Below are positions 41,079-50,500 of a stretch of DNA of 64,000 nt, in pieces (within the stretch, counting starts at the first letter, position 1; each line of letters opens with the position of its first letter). The notes beneath the pieces were generated by a model. It saw nothing but the letters and a program-made list of their open reading frames with translations, searched no databases and was not told the DNA's origin. Location of the stretch: contig JANXSK010000027.1 of NCBI GenBank assembly GCA_025352695.1, forward strand, positions 101,627 through 165,626. Direction: 5' to 3'. The translations under genes were made by a program, and so were the position numbers. This DNA comes from Ferruginibacter sp. Its GTDB lineage: Bacteria > Bacteroidota > Bacteroidia > Chitinophagales > Chitinophagaceae.

Positions 41079-42146
41079 TTATCCATTTGATTGTGTAAAT
41101 TCTTTCATGGTCTGCACCAATACTTCTACACTGCTAATGGGTAGTGCATTATATAGGGAAGCTCTAAAACCACCTACAAGCCTATGTCCTTTAACACCAA
41201 TAATTCCTTTCTGTTTAGAAAAAGCTAAAAAAGCCTCCTCTAACACAGTATCCTTCATCACAAAACAAACATTCATTTTGCTTCTGTCTTCTTTTGTTAC
41301 TGTGCCAGTAAACAATGGGTTACTATCAATTTCCTGGTATAACAATGCTGCTTTGGCAGCATTAAGTTTTTCTATTGCGGCAACGCCACCCAATGCCTTT
41401 AACCACCTTAATGTTAACATACAAACAAACACAGCAAAAACAGGTGGCGTGTTTAACATGCTGCCTTCTTTAATATGATTGCGGTAATCCATTATGGTAG
41501 GAATAAGGCGTTTAATTTTACCTAAAATGTTTTTATTAACTACCAATAAATTCACTCCTGCAGGACCAAGATTTTTTTGTGCGCCTGCGTAAATAAGGTC
41601 AAAAGCATTAAAATCAATTACCCGGCTAAAAATATCGCTGCTCATATCCCCCACTAAAGGAATACTTGTTTTAGGAATTTTTTGCCACTGGCTACCATAA
41701 ATAGTATTGTTGGTTGTGAAGTGAAAATATTTGGCATCGTTGGGAACTGCAAAATCTTTTGGAATAATGGTGTAATTACTCTCTTTACCACTGCAAACCA
41801 CTTCAACTTTACCAAATAACTTGGCTTCTTTAATAGCTTTTAATCCCCAAACTCCGGTATCTGCGTAAGCCGCTGTTTCTTTATCATCTAGCAAATTCAT
41901 TGGCACCTGCATAAATTGGGTAGATGCACCGCCATGTAAAAAAAGTACTTCCTTGTCTTCATCCAGCTGCATTAATTCTTTTACCAACGCTCTCGCTTCA
42001 TCCATAATGGCCTGAAAGATTGGTGTGCGGTGCCCAATCTCTAAAATAGATAACCCGCTATTTTGGTAATTCAATACGGCCTCAGCTGCCTGTTGAAAAA
42101 CTTCTTTTGGTAATATAGATGGACCTGCGTTAAAATTGTGTACCAT
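41079..42146 (-). CDS. serC: phosphoserine aminotransferase
   Basis: SerC converts 3-phosphohydroxypyruvate and glutamate to phosphoserine in serine synthesis, and can serve in pyridoxine synthesis. The 355-residue sequence has NFNAGPSILPKEV, FLHGGASTQF, DMSSDIFSR and the PLP-lysine motif YAGAQKNLGPAGV at about residue 195, with HLVGGFRAS-like C-terminal RLVGGFRASLYNA. A purine-rich AAGGAGAAGGGAG ribosome-binding-type stretch lies just before the ATG. The usual third partner, serA, is not between serC and DUF1015 here. Intact. Confidence 0.95.
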   Translation of the reverse strand: MVHNFNAGPSILPKEVFQQAAEAVLNYQNSGLSILEIGHRTPIFQAIMDEARALVKELMQLDEDKEVLFLHGGASTQFMQVPMNLLDDKETAAYADTGVWGLKAIKEAKLFGKVEVVCSGKESNYTIIPKDFAVPNDAKYFHFTTNNTIYGSQWQKIPKTSIPLVGDMSSDIFSRVIDFNAFDLIYAGAQKNLGPAGVNLLVVNKNILGKIKRLIPTIMDYRNHIKEGSMLNTPPVFAVFVCMLTLRWLKALGGVAAIEKLNAAKAALLYQEIDSNPLFTGTVTKEDRSKMNVCFVMKDTVLEEAFLAFSKQKGIIGVKGHRLVGGFRASLYNALPISSVEVLVQTMKEFTQSNG

Positions 42147-42266
42147 ACAACTCCCTTCTCCTTAAAGGTAAATTTGACTATTATACTGAAATATTTTTTG
42201 CAAAAATAACAAATGGATAAGGAAGAAAAATTTATTTGTTACTTCTAAAAAAATGTAGGGGTCAAT

Positions 42267-43235
42267 CTATTCTTCCTGCTTGCCTAACATTTTACTACCC
42301 AATCGCCATAGGGTATTCAATTCCTCAAATTCTTTTGCATCTGCTACAGAAAACTCTTGTTTTGATAAACCTTTTAAATCTGGTTGCCCAGCATTTACCC
42401 AGGCGGTGTACCAAAAGGAGGCTACTGCAAAAATTGACTGGCGCATTCTTCTTTCAATCATGCCTTCCAATTTTTTATCAAAGGCAATAGTAAAAGCGGT
42501 AGCATATTGCCTTATCAATACACCATTTCGGTTTTCAAAAGCGTATTTTTTATCTGTAGGAAATTCTTTGGTAAGTTCTTTTTCAATATTCAAAACAGAA
42601 TCGACGGCTTTGGCACTTTCTAATATCCTGGCCCAGGTAAAATCCAATGGATCGGTTATGTAGGCCGCTTTGCCAATAAAAAAATCCCAATTCTTTTCTG
42701 CTAATAATTCAGGCACCCTACTTTCCCAAAAGCCATGAATTCCCTTTTGGTTGGTATACTGCCCGTTATGGTTAGTATTGGCATGCAAGGGAACGTGTGA
42801 GTCAGCAATGTAGTGGCCCAACTCCGCACTGTTCTTCATTATTTTTGTAAAGTTTTTTTCTTTGAATGCAACCGTCAGCCTATTTAGCATAACCTGAATA
42901 TGCCAGGGAACAATACCGTATTCAATTAAGTTAGCTTCACCAAATTTTGCTACAGCATCTTTCCATTTATGAGGTAAATTATTATAAGGATACATCCCGT
43001 AGTAATCAATATCTATATAATGCCGTGGCCCTTCATTAGCAACAGCATAGCGGCGTTTATCAGGATCTACAGCATGTTCACTAATAAAAGAAATATTTGG
43101 TTTGTACAACACCATCATTTCGGGAGGCAATAAAAACGTTGCGTAATAATTAATTTTTTGATGCGCATAAAATCCCCAGCAAAAACATTGCGAAATAATT
43201 AAAATTAATAGTACAGTTAAAGCCGTACGTTTCAT
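42267..43235 (-). CDS. zinc-dependent phospholipase C/S1-P1 nuclease-like protein
   Basis: A 322-residue exported protein (signal peptide residues 1-19, ending CFCWGF). After cleavage the mature N-terminal tryptophan WGFYAHQKIN is typical of this zinc superfamily, where it is a metal ligand. Further His/Asp ligands lie in EHAVDPDKR, GPRHYIDID, NSAELGHYIADSHVPLHAN and GIHGFWESR. The fold is shared by bacterial zinc phospholipase C and S1/P1 nuclease; the substrate cannot be told from sequence. It follows a DUF502 gene in the same direction, 49 bases downstream. Confidence 0.82.
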   Translation of the reverse strand: MKRTALTVLLILIISQCFCWGFYAHQKINYYATFLLPPEMMVLYKPNISFISEHAVDPDKRRYAVANEGPRHYIDIDYYGMYPYNNLPHKWKDAVAKFGEANLIEYGIVPWHIQVMLNRLTVAFKEKNFTKIMKNSAELGHYIADSHVPLHANTNHNGQYTNQKGIHGFWESRVPELLAEKNWDFFIGKAAYITDPLDFTWARILESAKAVDSVLNIEKELTKEFPTDKKYAFENRNGVLIRQYATAFTIAFDKKLEGMIERRMRQSIFAVASFWYTAWVNAGQPDLKGLSKQEFSVADAKEFEELNTLWRLGSKMLGKQEE

Positions 43236-43283
43236 TTAATAAAAATTTAATGATGCCCAGGGTTTCAAAAACTTTATTCCGGT

Positions 43284-43913
43284 TTATACTACAGGCTCAA
43301 TTACCGCTGTAACACCGCCGCTAACAGCAAACTTCATAGTTTGTGCAGCACTAATGTTGGTGATAGGCTTTACCCTGTTTTTGGGAATAACATATACATT
43401 ACCCGCCACAGAATAAGACATTGGAATATATACAGCTACATAATCTTTAAACCCAAATTCTGTCATATCATCCTGTGTTATAAAACCAATGCGCCATACA
43501 TCGTTGTCATCAACATTGGCCAGTACGTTATTGGTAAATTTTTTTTTCTCCCCGGCAAAAGCTTCAAAAAAGTCTTTGAGCATTGAGTAGATAAACTTTA
43601 TACCCGGCGTTTTTTCCAGTACTTTATCAAGACCTTCTACAATTTTTGTAAAAATAAAAGAAGAGGAGACATAGCCAACAAGTAAAACCAGTGTAATTAC
43701 TAATACAAAACCCACCCCTGGTATACTTCTTAAATTGCCATGTGCATCTTCCATAAAGGAAGGAAAAATTACATGTACCAAATTAGGCAAGATGCCATCT
43801 ATAAAACCAAATACAGTAGCTATGGCCCAAAAAGTAATGGCGATAGGTGCCAATACCAATACACCTTGTAAAAAATATTGCAGTAGCCTTTTGTAAGTGA
43901 ACGGTTGTTCCAT
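43284..43913 (-). CDS. DUF502 family membrane protein
   Basis: A 209-residue protein with two transmembrane helices (about residues 14-36 and 65-87) and the family segments FLQGVLVLAPIAIT, SIPGVGFVLV, GLDKVLEKTPGIKFIYSMLKD and VYIPMSYSVAGNVYVIPK. DUF502 proteins are widespread; their function is not established. In the same direction as, and 48 bases upstream of, the zinc phospholipase-like gene. The single ATG at 43913 is clear. Confidence 0.87.
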   Translation of the reverse strand: MEQPFTYKRLLQYFLQGVLVLAPIAITFWAIATVFGFIDGILPNLVHVIFPSFMEDAHGNLRSIPGVGFVLVITLVLLVGYVSSSFIFTKIVEGLDKVLEKTPGIKFIYSMLKDFFEAFAGEKKKFTNNVLANVDDNDVWRIGFITQDDMTEFGFKDYVAVYIPMSYSVAGNVYVIPKNRVKPITNISAAQTMKFAVSGGVTAVIEPVV

Positions 43914-44111
43914 AAAACAATTTTTAATTAAACAAAGATACTTTATTGAAATGCATTCAACATTTTACCCTTATTAAACTCCTGTAAGCTATCCATCTAA
44001 CAATTATTTTAGCAACGATTACAGACGCCAAAGAAGCTGGCGCCATTTAAAACTTTATGAAGTTGCCTTTGTTTGGGATGATGAAATTGTTATGAATGGT
44101 AAAAAAGGATG

Positions 44112-44143
44112 ATGGAAACTTTGGTTACTTTAAAAGTTTCCAT
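44112..44143. promoter_or_regulatory. palindromic TetR operator candidate
   Basis: A perfect 11-base inverted repeat (ATGGAAACTTT / AAAGTTTCCAT) with a 10-base spacer ends 16 bases before the tetR start. Placed at the head of the efflux operon, it is a likely site of autoregulation by the TetR protein. Confidence 0.6.
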
Positions 44144-44159
44144 AGTTTTGCATTTGAAT

Positions 44160-44801
44160 ATGTCAGATACTGATACAGGTTTACGGATAAAGCAAAATGC
44201 TCATGAGCTTTTTATGCAATATGGTTTACGAAGCGTAAGTATGGACGATATTGCTTCCAGCCTTGGCATTAGTAAAAAAACAATTTATCTGTATTATGCA
44301 GATAAAGATGAATTGGTGGATGCTGTGGTAGATGCTGAATTTACAAAGAATGAACGTATTTGTGAATACGATAAACTACACTCTAAAAATGCAATAGAAG
44401 AAATATTTCTGGCAATGGATATGGTAGCAGAAATGTTAAGTAGCATGAATCCTTCGCTGGTCTTTGATATGCAGAAATATTATCCAAAAGCTTTTCAAAA
44501 ATTTCATAAACATAAAAACGATTACCTGTACAATGTTATAAAAGATAATATTGTAAGAGGTATAAATGAAGAATTGTATAGGCCCGAATTAAGAGTAGAT
44601 ACCATTGCAAGGTTTAGGGTAGAAAGTATAATGATTCCTTTTAACCCTGAGTTTTATAACAAAATGAAATACAACCTGGCAGAGATAGAAGAAGAATTTA
44701 TTATTCATTTCCTTTTTGGAATGGCTTCTCCCAAAGGATATAAAATGATTGTAAAATACCAACAAGAGCGAATTAATAAAAGCAACAATGCAAAGAAGTA
44801 A
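44160..44801 (+). CDS. TetR-family regulator of the RND efflux operon
   Basis: A 213-residue TetR regulator with the N-terminal helix-turn-helix QNAHELFMQYGLRSVSMDDIASSLGISKKTIYLYYADKDELVD (here described as residues 12-55; key signatures MDDIASSLGISKKTIY and YYADKDELVD). The C-terminal half is the variable ligand-binding domain. The ATG at 44160 is preferred over one 17 codons upstream because it begins the expected N-terminus and because the longer form would overlap the palindromic operator. It overlaps or abuts tolC and heads an operon with the efflux genes, probably repressing it. Confidence 0.9.
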   Translation: MSDTDTGLRIKQNAHELFMQYGLRSVSMDDIASSLGISKKTIYLYYADKDELVDAVVDAEFTKNERICEYDKLHSKNAIEEIFLAMDMVAEMLSSMNPSLVFDMQKYYPKAFQKFHKHKNDYLYNVIKDNIVRGINEELYRPELRVDTIARFRVESIMIPFNPEFYNKMKYNLAEIEEEFIIHFLFGMASPKGYKMIVKYQQERINKSNNAKK

Positions 44802-44802
44802 A

Positions 44803-46134
44803 ATGAAAAAAGTAACGATACGGATGGCTGCGGCACTGATTTTTTTAAGCAGTAATGTGATGGCCCAAAACTTAAACCAACTTACGGTTAACCAAACTGT
44901 AGAATATGGTTTAAAGAATGCATACCAGGTTAAAAATGCTTTACTCGCTATATTGATACAAAAGGAAAATAACAGGGATATTACTTCGGCTGCTTTTCCT
45001 GATATAAAAGCTACAGGATCTTTTAATGATTACTTAGATATCCCTACTTCTTTGTTGCCAGGCGAAATTTTTGGAGGTGCCCCTGGTACGTTTATACCGG
45101 TAAAATTTGGTACCAAATATTCTGCAAATGGCGGTCTTTCGCTTAACCAGTTATTATTTGACGGGCAGGTTTTTGTAGGATTGCAGGCACGAAAAACAAG
45201 CATTGACTTAAGGCAGAAGTCTGCCGAACTAACAAGGGAAAATATCAAGGCAAATATTTTAAAAATTTACTACCAGTTGGTGGTAAGTAAAACGCAGGTT
45301 AACCTACTGGATGCCAATATTTCGAGGCTGCTAAAACTAGATCATGATACAAGAGAAATTTATAAAAATGGATTTGCCGAAAAAGTAGATGTAGATAAAT
45401 TAACAGTACAGATAGCCAACCTGCAAACAGAAAAATTTAAAGTACAAAACAATATTGCCAATGGATATTCAGGCTTAAAAGTTTTAATTGGCATGCCTGT
45501 AAAAGACAGTCTTATTTTAACTGACACCTTAAATGAGGCGCAAATAAAAGAAAACATATTAGAAAGCACCACTTACAAATATATTGACCGCAAAGATTAT
45601 CAATTATTAGATCTTACCAGTAAATTAAATCAATACAATATAAAAAGATATAAATTAAGCCAGATACCTACGCTTAGTTTGAATGCCAACTACAGCAAAC
45701 AGGCACAACGAAGTGAGTTTGATTTTTTTATGAAAAAAGATTGGTTCACCACTTCTTTCATTGGGCTAAACTTAACAATCCCGATTTTTAGGGGCTTTAG
45801 TACAAAGGCAAAAATTGCACAATCAAAATTAGAATGGCAACAAACACAAAACCAGTTGGAAGGTCTTAAAATAAATATTGACAATGATGTGGAAGTAGCT
45901 AAAAATAATTTTACAACAGCAACCACTACTATGGATTTTCAGAAAAAAAATATGGCTTTGGCTGAACTGGTATATGAACAAACAAGAAAGAAATATGAAA
46001 TCGGTACCGGCAGTTCTACAGAAATAAATACGGCACAGGTTGATTTACAAACTGCCCAAACAAATTATATCAGTGCATTATATGATGCTATTATCGCCAG
46101 GGTTGATCTTTTAAAAGCAACAGGGAAATTATAA
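44803..46134 (+). CDS. TolC-family outer membrane efflux protein
   Basis: A 443-residue outer-membrane channel protein. The signal peptide MKKVTIRMAAALIFLSSNVMAQ precedes two outer-membrane-efflux repeats with long alpha-helical stretches (AYQVKNALLAILIQKEN; TSKLNQYNIKRYKLSQ) and a C-terminal end ALYDAIIARVDLLKATG. It provides the outer duct for the RND pump encoded downstream. A start 15 bases earlier overlaps the tetR stop; 44803 gives a better signal peptide. It starts one base after the tetR stop, consistent with translational coupling. Confidence 0.9.
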   Translation: MKKVTIRMAAALIFLSSNVMAQNLNQLTVNQTVEYGLKNAYQVKNALLAILIQKENNRDITSAAFPDIKATGSFNDYLDIPTSLLPGEIFGGAPGTFIPVKFGTKYSANGGLSLNQLLFDGQVFVGLQARKTSIDLRQKSAELTRENIKANILKIYYQLVVSKTQVNLLDANISRLLKLDHDTREIYKNGFAEKVDVDKLTVQIANLQTEKFKVQNNIANGYSGLKVLIGMPVKDSLILTDTLNEAQIKENILESTTYKYIDRKDYQLLDLTSKLNQYNIKRYKLSQIPTLSLNANYSKQAQRSEFDFFMKKDWFTTSFIGLNLTIPIFRGFSTKAKIAQSKLEWQQTQNQLEGLKINIDNDVEVAKNNFTTATTTMDFQKKNMALAELVYEQTRKKYEIGTGSSTEINTAQVDLQTAQTNYISALYDAIIARVDLLKATGKL

Positions 46135-46199
46135 TAAAATAATTATAAAAAATGACCAATAAAACTAACAAGGTGTTTAAATTAAGTAATCATACAACA

Positions 46200-47393
46200 A
46201 TGAGACAATATATAGTTATAAGTGCTGCGGCACTAGTATTATTCTCTTCTTGCGGTGATAGTAAAAAGAACAGCAATTCAAATTTGAATGATAAAAAAGT
46301 TACGCTGGAAAAACTAAAAAATGAAAAGGATAAGTTAGATGAAAAGATAACGAGCCTACAAACCGAAATTGATAAACTAGACACAAGTGCTGCTGCTACA
46401 CAAAAAACAAAGTTAGTATCTGTGCAAACCTTAGCTTCCGCAGATTTTACACATTACATAGAATTACAAGGACATGTAGAAGCTGAAAATGTAAGTTTTA
46501 TTACTCCACGTGGTGGCCCGGGACAAGTAAAAGCCATTTATATAAAACAAGGTCAACTGGTAAAGAAAGGACAATTGTTATTAAAACTGGATGATGCTGT
46601 GATACAACAAAATGTTGTTGCAGCAAAGCAAGGATTGGTAAGTATTAAAACACAATTAAGTTATGCAAAAGATATTTACCAGCGCCAGAAAAATTTATGG
46701 GATCAGGGTATTGGTACCGAGGTACAATTAATTACAGCCAAAAACAATGTAGCCACTTTAGAAAACCAATTACAAGCAAATGAGGAAAATGTAAAGTCTG
46801 TACAAGTACAATCAAATACAACAATGGTGTATAGTGATGTAAATGGTGTTGCAGATATGGTAACTGTAAAAGTTGGTGAGCTGTTTGGCGCTGCAGGTTC
46901 GGGCATTATAAAAATAGTTAACAATAGCTTATTAAAAGTGGTAAGCAATATTCCCGAAAACTATTTGGGTACTGTAGGTAAAGGAAGCCCAATTATTGTA
47001 TTTATGCCAGATGCCAATAAAACAATTAATACAACAGTTAGTTTTGTAGGAGCCTCCATTGATATCATAAACAGAGGTTTTGTTGTGGAAGGAAAATTGT
47101 TTAATGACCCTGCATTAAAACCAAACCAGATAGCCTTACTAAAAATTAAAGATTATACTTCCCCCAATTCAATTGCTATCCCTTTAAATACTTTACAGAA
47201 TGATGAAAAAGGAAAATTTGTAATGGTTGCAGGTACAGAAGATGGCAAACTTATCGCACGCAAACGAAGTGTAACAATTGGATTATTAAATGGCGATTTG
47301 TTAGAAATAAAGACGGGCTTAAAAGCAGGCGATGTATTGATTACAGAGGGCTTTGGTAGTTTATACGAAGGGCAGTTACTAACGATTCAATAA
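46200..47393 (+). CDS. RND efflux periplasmic adaptor (MFP) lipoprotein
   Basis: A 397-residue membrane-fusion protein. A lipoprotein signal peptide (MRQYIVISAAALVLFSSC, lipobox LFSSC) anchors it. Next comes a short coiled coil (LEKLKNEKDKLDEKITSLQTE), then lipoyl-like and barrel domains: GHVEAENVSFITPRGGPGQV, IKQGQLVKKGQLLLKLDD, and the C-terminal GLKAGDVLITEGF. It links the RND pump to TolC. An in-frame ATG at 46152 would add 16 residues in front of the lipobox; 46200 is preferred because the lipoprotein signal then starts correctly. Confidence 0.9.
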   Translation: MRQYIVISAAALVLFSSCGDSKKNSNSNLNDKKVTLEKLKNEKDKLDEKITSLQTEIDKLDTSAAATQKTKLVSVQTLASADFTHYIELQGHVEAENVSFITPRGGPGQVKAIYIKQGQLVKKGQLLLKLDDAVIQQNVVAAKQGLVSIKTQLSYAKDIYQRQKNLWDQGIGTEVQLITAKNNVATLENQLQANEENVKSVQVQSNTTMVYSDVNGVADMVTVKVGELFGAAGSGIIKIVNNSLLKVVSNIPENYLGTVGKGSPIIVFMPDANKTINTTVSFVGASIDIINRGFVVEGKLFNDPALKPNQIALLKIKDYTSPNSIAIPLNTLQNDEKGKFVMVAGTEDGKLIARKRSVTIGLLNGDLLEIKTGLKAGDVLITEGFGSLYEGQLLTIQ

Positions 47394-47412
47394 CCCCATG
47401 CCCTAAAGGGGT
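47393..47412. repeat. short GC hairpin between adaptor and pump genes
   Basis: ACCCC ATGCCCTAAA GGGGT forms a 5-base stem directly after the adaptor stop. Two further short inverted repeats follow in the 141-base spacer (ATTCCTTCAAAGGAA-like near 47459, CCCAGCTTTTTTAAAGGATGGG near 47501). Short hairpins of the CCCCTAAAGGGG type are common between genes in this phylum. Their spacing suggests mRNA processing or stability control. Confidence 0.4.
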
Positions 47413-47534
47413 GACTGGAAGGAAGTGAAGAGCAGTAATAAAACATAATCTTGCCGAAATTCCTTCAAAGGAAAGGGGATAAAATAAAATATAATCTTCC
47501 CAGCTTTTTTAAAGGATGGGAGCAACTAATTTGT

Positions 47535-50500
47535 ATGAGTGCAATAAAAAAAATTAAGGAGTTTAAACCAACAACCTGGAGTATTACAAACAAAACCTCT
47601 ATCTATCTAATGATGCTGTTTGTATCACTGGCAGGTATTTACCAATTTGTAACATTACCTAAAGAACAGTTTCCGGATATTGTTATCCCTACTATTTACA
47701 TACAAACTATTTACGTTGGAAACTCACCAAAAGATATTGAGAACCTTGTTACTAGGCCACTTGAGAAACAAATAAAAGGTATTACCGGTGCCAAAATCAA
47801 TAAATTTAGCAGTACTTCTCAACAAGATTATTCCGCCATTACTGTTGAGTTTGATACAAAGGTAAAAACAGATGTGGCACTGCAAAAAGTAAAAGATGCC
47901 ATTGATAAAGCCAAGCAGGATCTGCCTACAGATCTTACTCAAGTGCCTTCTGCACTGGAAGTAAATTTAAGCGATCAGCCAATTATGTATGTTAACCTCA
48001 GTGGTGATTATGATATGGTTAGGTTGAAAAAATTTGCAGATGATTTAAAAGATAAATTAGAAAATCTGTCACAAATAAACCGAATTGATATTGTTGGTGC
48101 CCCTGAAAGAGAGTTTCAGATAAATGTAGATAATTTTCGCATGCAAACAGCCGGTGTTACGTTTGATGATATCACTAACGCAGTGCAACGGGAAAACATG
48201 GATATATCTGGCGGCTTGATGGATGTAGGTTCAATGAAACGCAACCTTCAGCTAAAAGGACAATTTAAAACAGCCTACGATATTGAAAAAGTATTGGTAC
48301 GCAATACCGGCGGTTTTCCTATTTATTTAAAAGATATTGCTACCATAAAAGATACCACCAAAAATGCTGATAGTTATGCACGGCTGGATGGTAAAAATGT
48401 GGTTACCTTAAACATCATAAAGCGAAGTGGTGAAAACTTAATTGAAACAAGTGAAGGCGTAAAAAAAATAGTTGCTGAAGCAAAAGGCGTTTTATATCCA
48501 CAAAATATAAAGGCTGTTATTACAGGCGATCAGAGTATTAGAACAAGAACCTCCTTTAACGATTTGGTAAACTCTATCATCATCGGTTTTATACTGGTAT
48601 TACTAGTACTAATGTTTTTTATGGGTGTTACTAATGCATTCTTTGTCGCACTTTCGGTACCGTTAAGTATGTTTGTTGCGTTTGTTTTTTTACCAGGCGC
48701 CGACCTCATTGTGGGTACACATGTTACACTAAACTTTATAGTGCTGTTTGCACTATTATTTGGGCTAGGTATTATTGTGGATGATGCCATTGTGGTAATT
48801 GAAAATACGCACCGCATATTTGTAGAAGGTAAAGAAAAAATGTCTATTAATATGGCAGCTAAAGTGGCAACAGGTGAAGTATTTATACCGGTGTTAGCGG
48901 GTACGCTTACTACATTAGCTCCATTTTTTCCATTACTGTTTTGGCCGGGAATTATTGGGAGGTTCATGGTGTATCTTCCTATTATGCTCATTTTTACATT
49001 GGCAGCTTCTTTGTTGGTAGCCTTTATTATGAACCCAGTTTTTGCGGTTGATTTTATGAACCATCCCGAAAGTGAAACCAAAGAACCAAAATCAGCTATC
49101 TTTAAAAAACCAATTTTCTGGATAGTTATTGCTGCCGGAATTTTATTGGATATTTTGGGTGCTCCTTTTCTTGGCAACCTGCTTCTTTGCTTTATGTTAC
49201 TGGTTTTATTAAACAGGTATATACTAACAGATGCCATTCATTATTTTCAAAATCATGCCTTGCCTTGGATAATGGGTCATTACGAAAATCTGTTGCGTTG
49301 GGCATTAAAAGGCTGGCGACCAGTGCATCTTTTATTGGGTGTTATCGGCTTACTAATTATTTCTGTAGTTGCATTTGTACTATCGATTAAAAGTAACCGG
49401 GTGGGAATTGTATTTTTTCCAAAGGCAGATCCCAACCAGGTATATGTGTATCTAAAATTACCAGTGGGTACAAGTGTTGAATACACCGATTCTGTTGTAA
49501 AAATTTTAGAAAAAAAAGTTAATAAAGTATTGAGTGTAGATGCCGCAACTGGCAAGCTAAACCCAGTAGTGGAAAGTATTATCAGCAATGTTGCTATCGG
49601 CGCAGGCGACCCCGCTTCAGGCGACAGAAGTACCAGAAGTGAGCTGGGTAGAATACAGGTTTCATTTGTAGAATTTGAAAAAAGACATGGCGTATCTACC
49701 CGTCCTTATCTTGATCAGATACGGGCTGAAATGAAAGGAATTCCCGGATCAGAAATTAGTGTTGACCAGGAAATGGGCGGACCACCAACAGACCCCCCGG
49801 TTAATATTGAAATTGCAAGCGAAGATTTTGACGGGCTAGTAAAAACTTCCGTGAACCTGAAGAATTATTTAGACTCTATACAAGTGCCGGGTGTAGAAGA
49901 ATTGAAAATGGATGTAGATCTGAATAATCCAGAAATTACATTAACAGTTGACCGTGAACGAGCATTGATTCAAGGTGTGTCATCTGCACAAATAGGACAG
50001 GCAATTCGTACCGGTTTATTTGGTAAGGAAATATCAAAAATAAAAGAAGGAAAAGATGAATATAAAATTCAGTTACGTAATAGTGAAATACAACGCAAAG
50101 ACTTAAGCAACTTATTAAACATGCGTGTATCCTTTCGTGATATGGCTGTTGGTGGTGCAGTAAAAAATATCCCTATCAGTGCCCTGGTTAAAATAGAACC
50201 TACTAGTACTTTCGGAAGTATAAAACGTAAAAATCAAAAAAGATTAATTACACTTCGCTCCAATGTTTTAACTACCAAAGGATACAATGCAACTGCTGTA
50301 AACCAGGTAATTGCTAAACACATTGCAGCCTTTACAAAAAAAGCTGATGGCGTTACCATAAAGCAAACCGGCGAGGGTGAGCAACAGGCCGAAACTGTTT
50401 CCTTTCTTGCATCCGCATTGGTAACTGCATTAATGATCATTCTGTTTGTATTGGTAATACAATTTAACAGCCTTAGCAAACCAATTATTATACTTACAGA

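Noticed and set aside
48530..49237. Long minus-strand open frame of 235 codons inside the RND pump gene
   Set aside because: It is a shadow of the pump's coding bias; its sequence is low-complexity in Ser/Thr/Asn/Ile and has no protein-like pattern.
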